From positions 2,840,042-2,904,041 of the forward strand of contig CP003083.1 in the NCBI GenBank assembly GCA_000306725.1: a DNA stretch of 64,000 nt, given 5' to 3'. The notes under the pieces were generated by a model, which made no database searches, had not been told where the DNA came from, and saw only the letters and a list, made by a program, of their open reading frames with translations. Shown piece by piece: positions 63,348-64,000 of the stretch (its first letter is position 1; each line of letters begins with the position of its first letter). Position numbers and translations under genes: made by a program. Source of the DNA: Methanolobus psychrophilus R15 (lineage in GTDB: Archaea > Halobacteriota > Methanosarcinia > Methanosarcinales > Methanosarcinaceae).

Positions 63348-64000
63348 ATGGAATGGGAAGACCGCGGAGAACTCTTCAAGCGTTATGATGGGAATCCTAT
63401 ACTTAAAGCAGAAGACTGGCCCTATCCGGCCAATTCTGTGTTCAATCCGGCAGCTGTATTGGTGAACGGGGAAACACTACTGATGGTCAGGGTCGAGGAC
63501 CACAGGGGTTTCTCACATCTTACAGTAGCCAGAAGCAGGAACGGTTACGATGACTGGAAGATAGATGACCATCCGACATTCCCGGCTGACCCGGAGAGAT
63601 ATCCTGAAGAGCAGTATGGTATAGAGGACCCACGTATAACCCATATCGAAGAACAGGGTTTGTGGGCTGTGGCATACACGGCTTATTCAGAGTCCGGCCC
63701 TCTGACAGCACTGGCAATGACAAAAGATTTTCAAACATTTGACAGGATAGGAGCCACACTGCCTCCTGAGAACAAGGATGCGGCACTGTTCCCTGTCAGG
63801 TTCAATGGCAGATGGGCGATGCTCCACAGGCCTGTTTCCAGCATATCCAATGCTAAATCCAATATATGGATATCATTCTCTCCGGACATGAGATACTGGG
63901 GAGAACACCAGGTTCTCCTGAATGCCCGTGAAGGTGGCTGGTGGGATGCAAATAAGATCGGTCTCTCTCCTCAGCCAATTCGCACAGATGACGGATGGCT
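63348..64000 (+). CDS. GH130-like protein, cut by the window end
   Basis: The first 217 residues are present: 'MEWEDRGELFKRYDGNPILK', 'YGIEDPRITHIEEQGLWAVA' (the E-D-P-R motif is complete here; the paralog has E-D-A-R), 'KDAALFPVRFNGRWAMLHRP' and 'WWDANKIGLSPQP'. Strong aaggggg before the ATG. Same strand as and 25 nt after the glycosyltransferase. It lacks the ~28-residue N-terminal extension of the paralog at 57677. Confidence 0.85.
   Translation, partial: MEWEDRGELFKRYDGNPILKAEDWPYPANSVFNPAAVLVNGETLLMVRVEDHRGFSHLTVARSRNGYDDWKIDDHPTFPADPERYPEEQYGIEDPRITHIEEQGLWAVAYTAYSESGPLTALAMTKDFQTFDRIGATLPPENKDAALFPVRFNGRWAMLHRPVSSISNAKSNIWISFSPDMRYWGEHQVLLNAREGGWWDANKIGLSPQPIRTDDGW
63384..63577. repeat. 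Near-identical patch shared with 58386-58579 (inverted)
   Basis: 194 bp match the complement of 58386-58579 with only four mismatches that I can count, while the sequence on both sides is clearly diverged. This is a gene-conversion-like tract between the two GH130-like genes. Confidence 0.8.

Overview
The window looks like the chromosome of a methanogenic archaeon of the Methanosarcinaceae (Methanosarcina, Methanolobus or Methanomethylovorans-like). The main evidence is a complete methenyl-H4MPT cyclohydrolase gene (mch), very long PAS/GAF sensor kinases, TolB-propeller and NosD-type surface proteins, archaeal TATA-type promoters, and IS families common in that group. I see no rRNA or tRNA gene. 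All calls come from reading the sequence; no database search was run.

Region by region: 0.4-6 kb holds a DUF2795-like gene, a small membrane protein, an intact IS1634-type element, a propeller surface protein with an Asp-rich tail, and a broken MBL-fold/ComEC-like lipoprotein gene beside a DUF3006 gene. 6-22 kb is a signalling block: two giant divergent histidine kinases (one hybrid with REC-REC-Hpt) and a chemoreceptor with tandem 91-residue HAMP-like modules followed by cheW. 22-32 kb is an accessory region full of decay: TnpB and IS5 remnants, a nonsense copy of a DUF4177-like gene, a MuF-type phage head gene broken by frameshifts, an intact IS630 element sitting inside a long inverted repeat, a cassette-like M23 peptidase gene bounded by 16-bp inverted repeats, a LEA14-like remnant, a DUF4097 lipoprotein, HicAB, and a frameshifted winged-helix regulator. 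32-41 kb has a NosD-like surface protein, an RNase III-like protein with substituted catalytic positions, a relBE-like pair cut at a deletion junction, and nested elements (IS1634-type copy 2 carrying an IS1-family insertion, then IS630 copy 2).

41.4-48.7 kb is the most unusual part: four tightly coupled genes encoding a secreted/anchored membrane protein, a 1048-residue tubulin/FtsZ-like protein with a GGGTGSG signature, a six-TM protein with a P-loop GTPase domain, and a TM protein ending in a PKD domain. Together they predict an envelope-spanning, GTP-driven machine. 49-57.5 kb returns to housekeeping and stress genes: mch, a REC-PAS kinase, a cytochrome b5-like protein, a chagasin-type inhibitor, a CopB-type copper ATPase, a cytochrome c remnant, tiny zinc-ribbon and membrane proteins, and a candidate structured RNA. 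57.7-64 kb is a glycan cluster: two GH130-like genes in opposite orientation that share a near-identical patch, a polysaccharide flippase, and a GT4 glycosyltransferase fused to a helical domain; the second GH130-like gene runs off the window.
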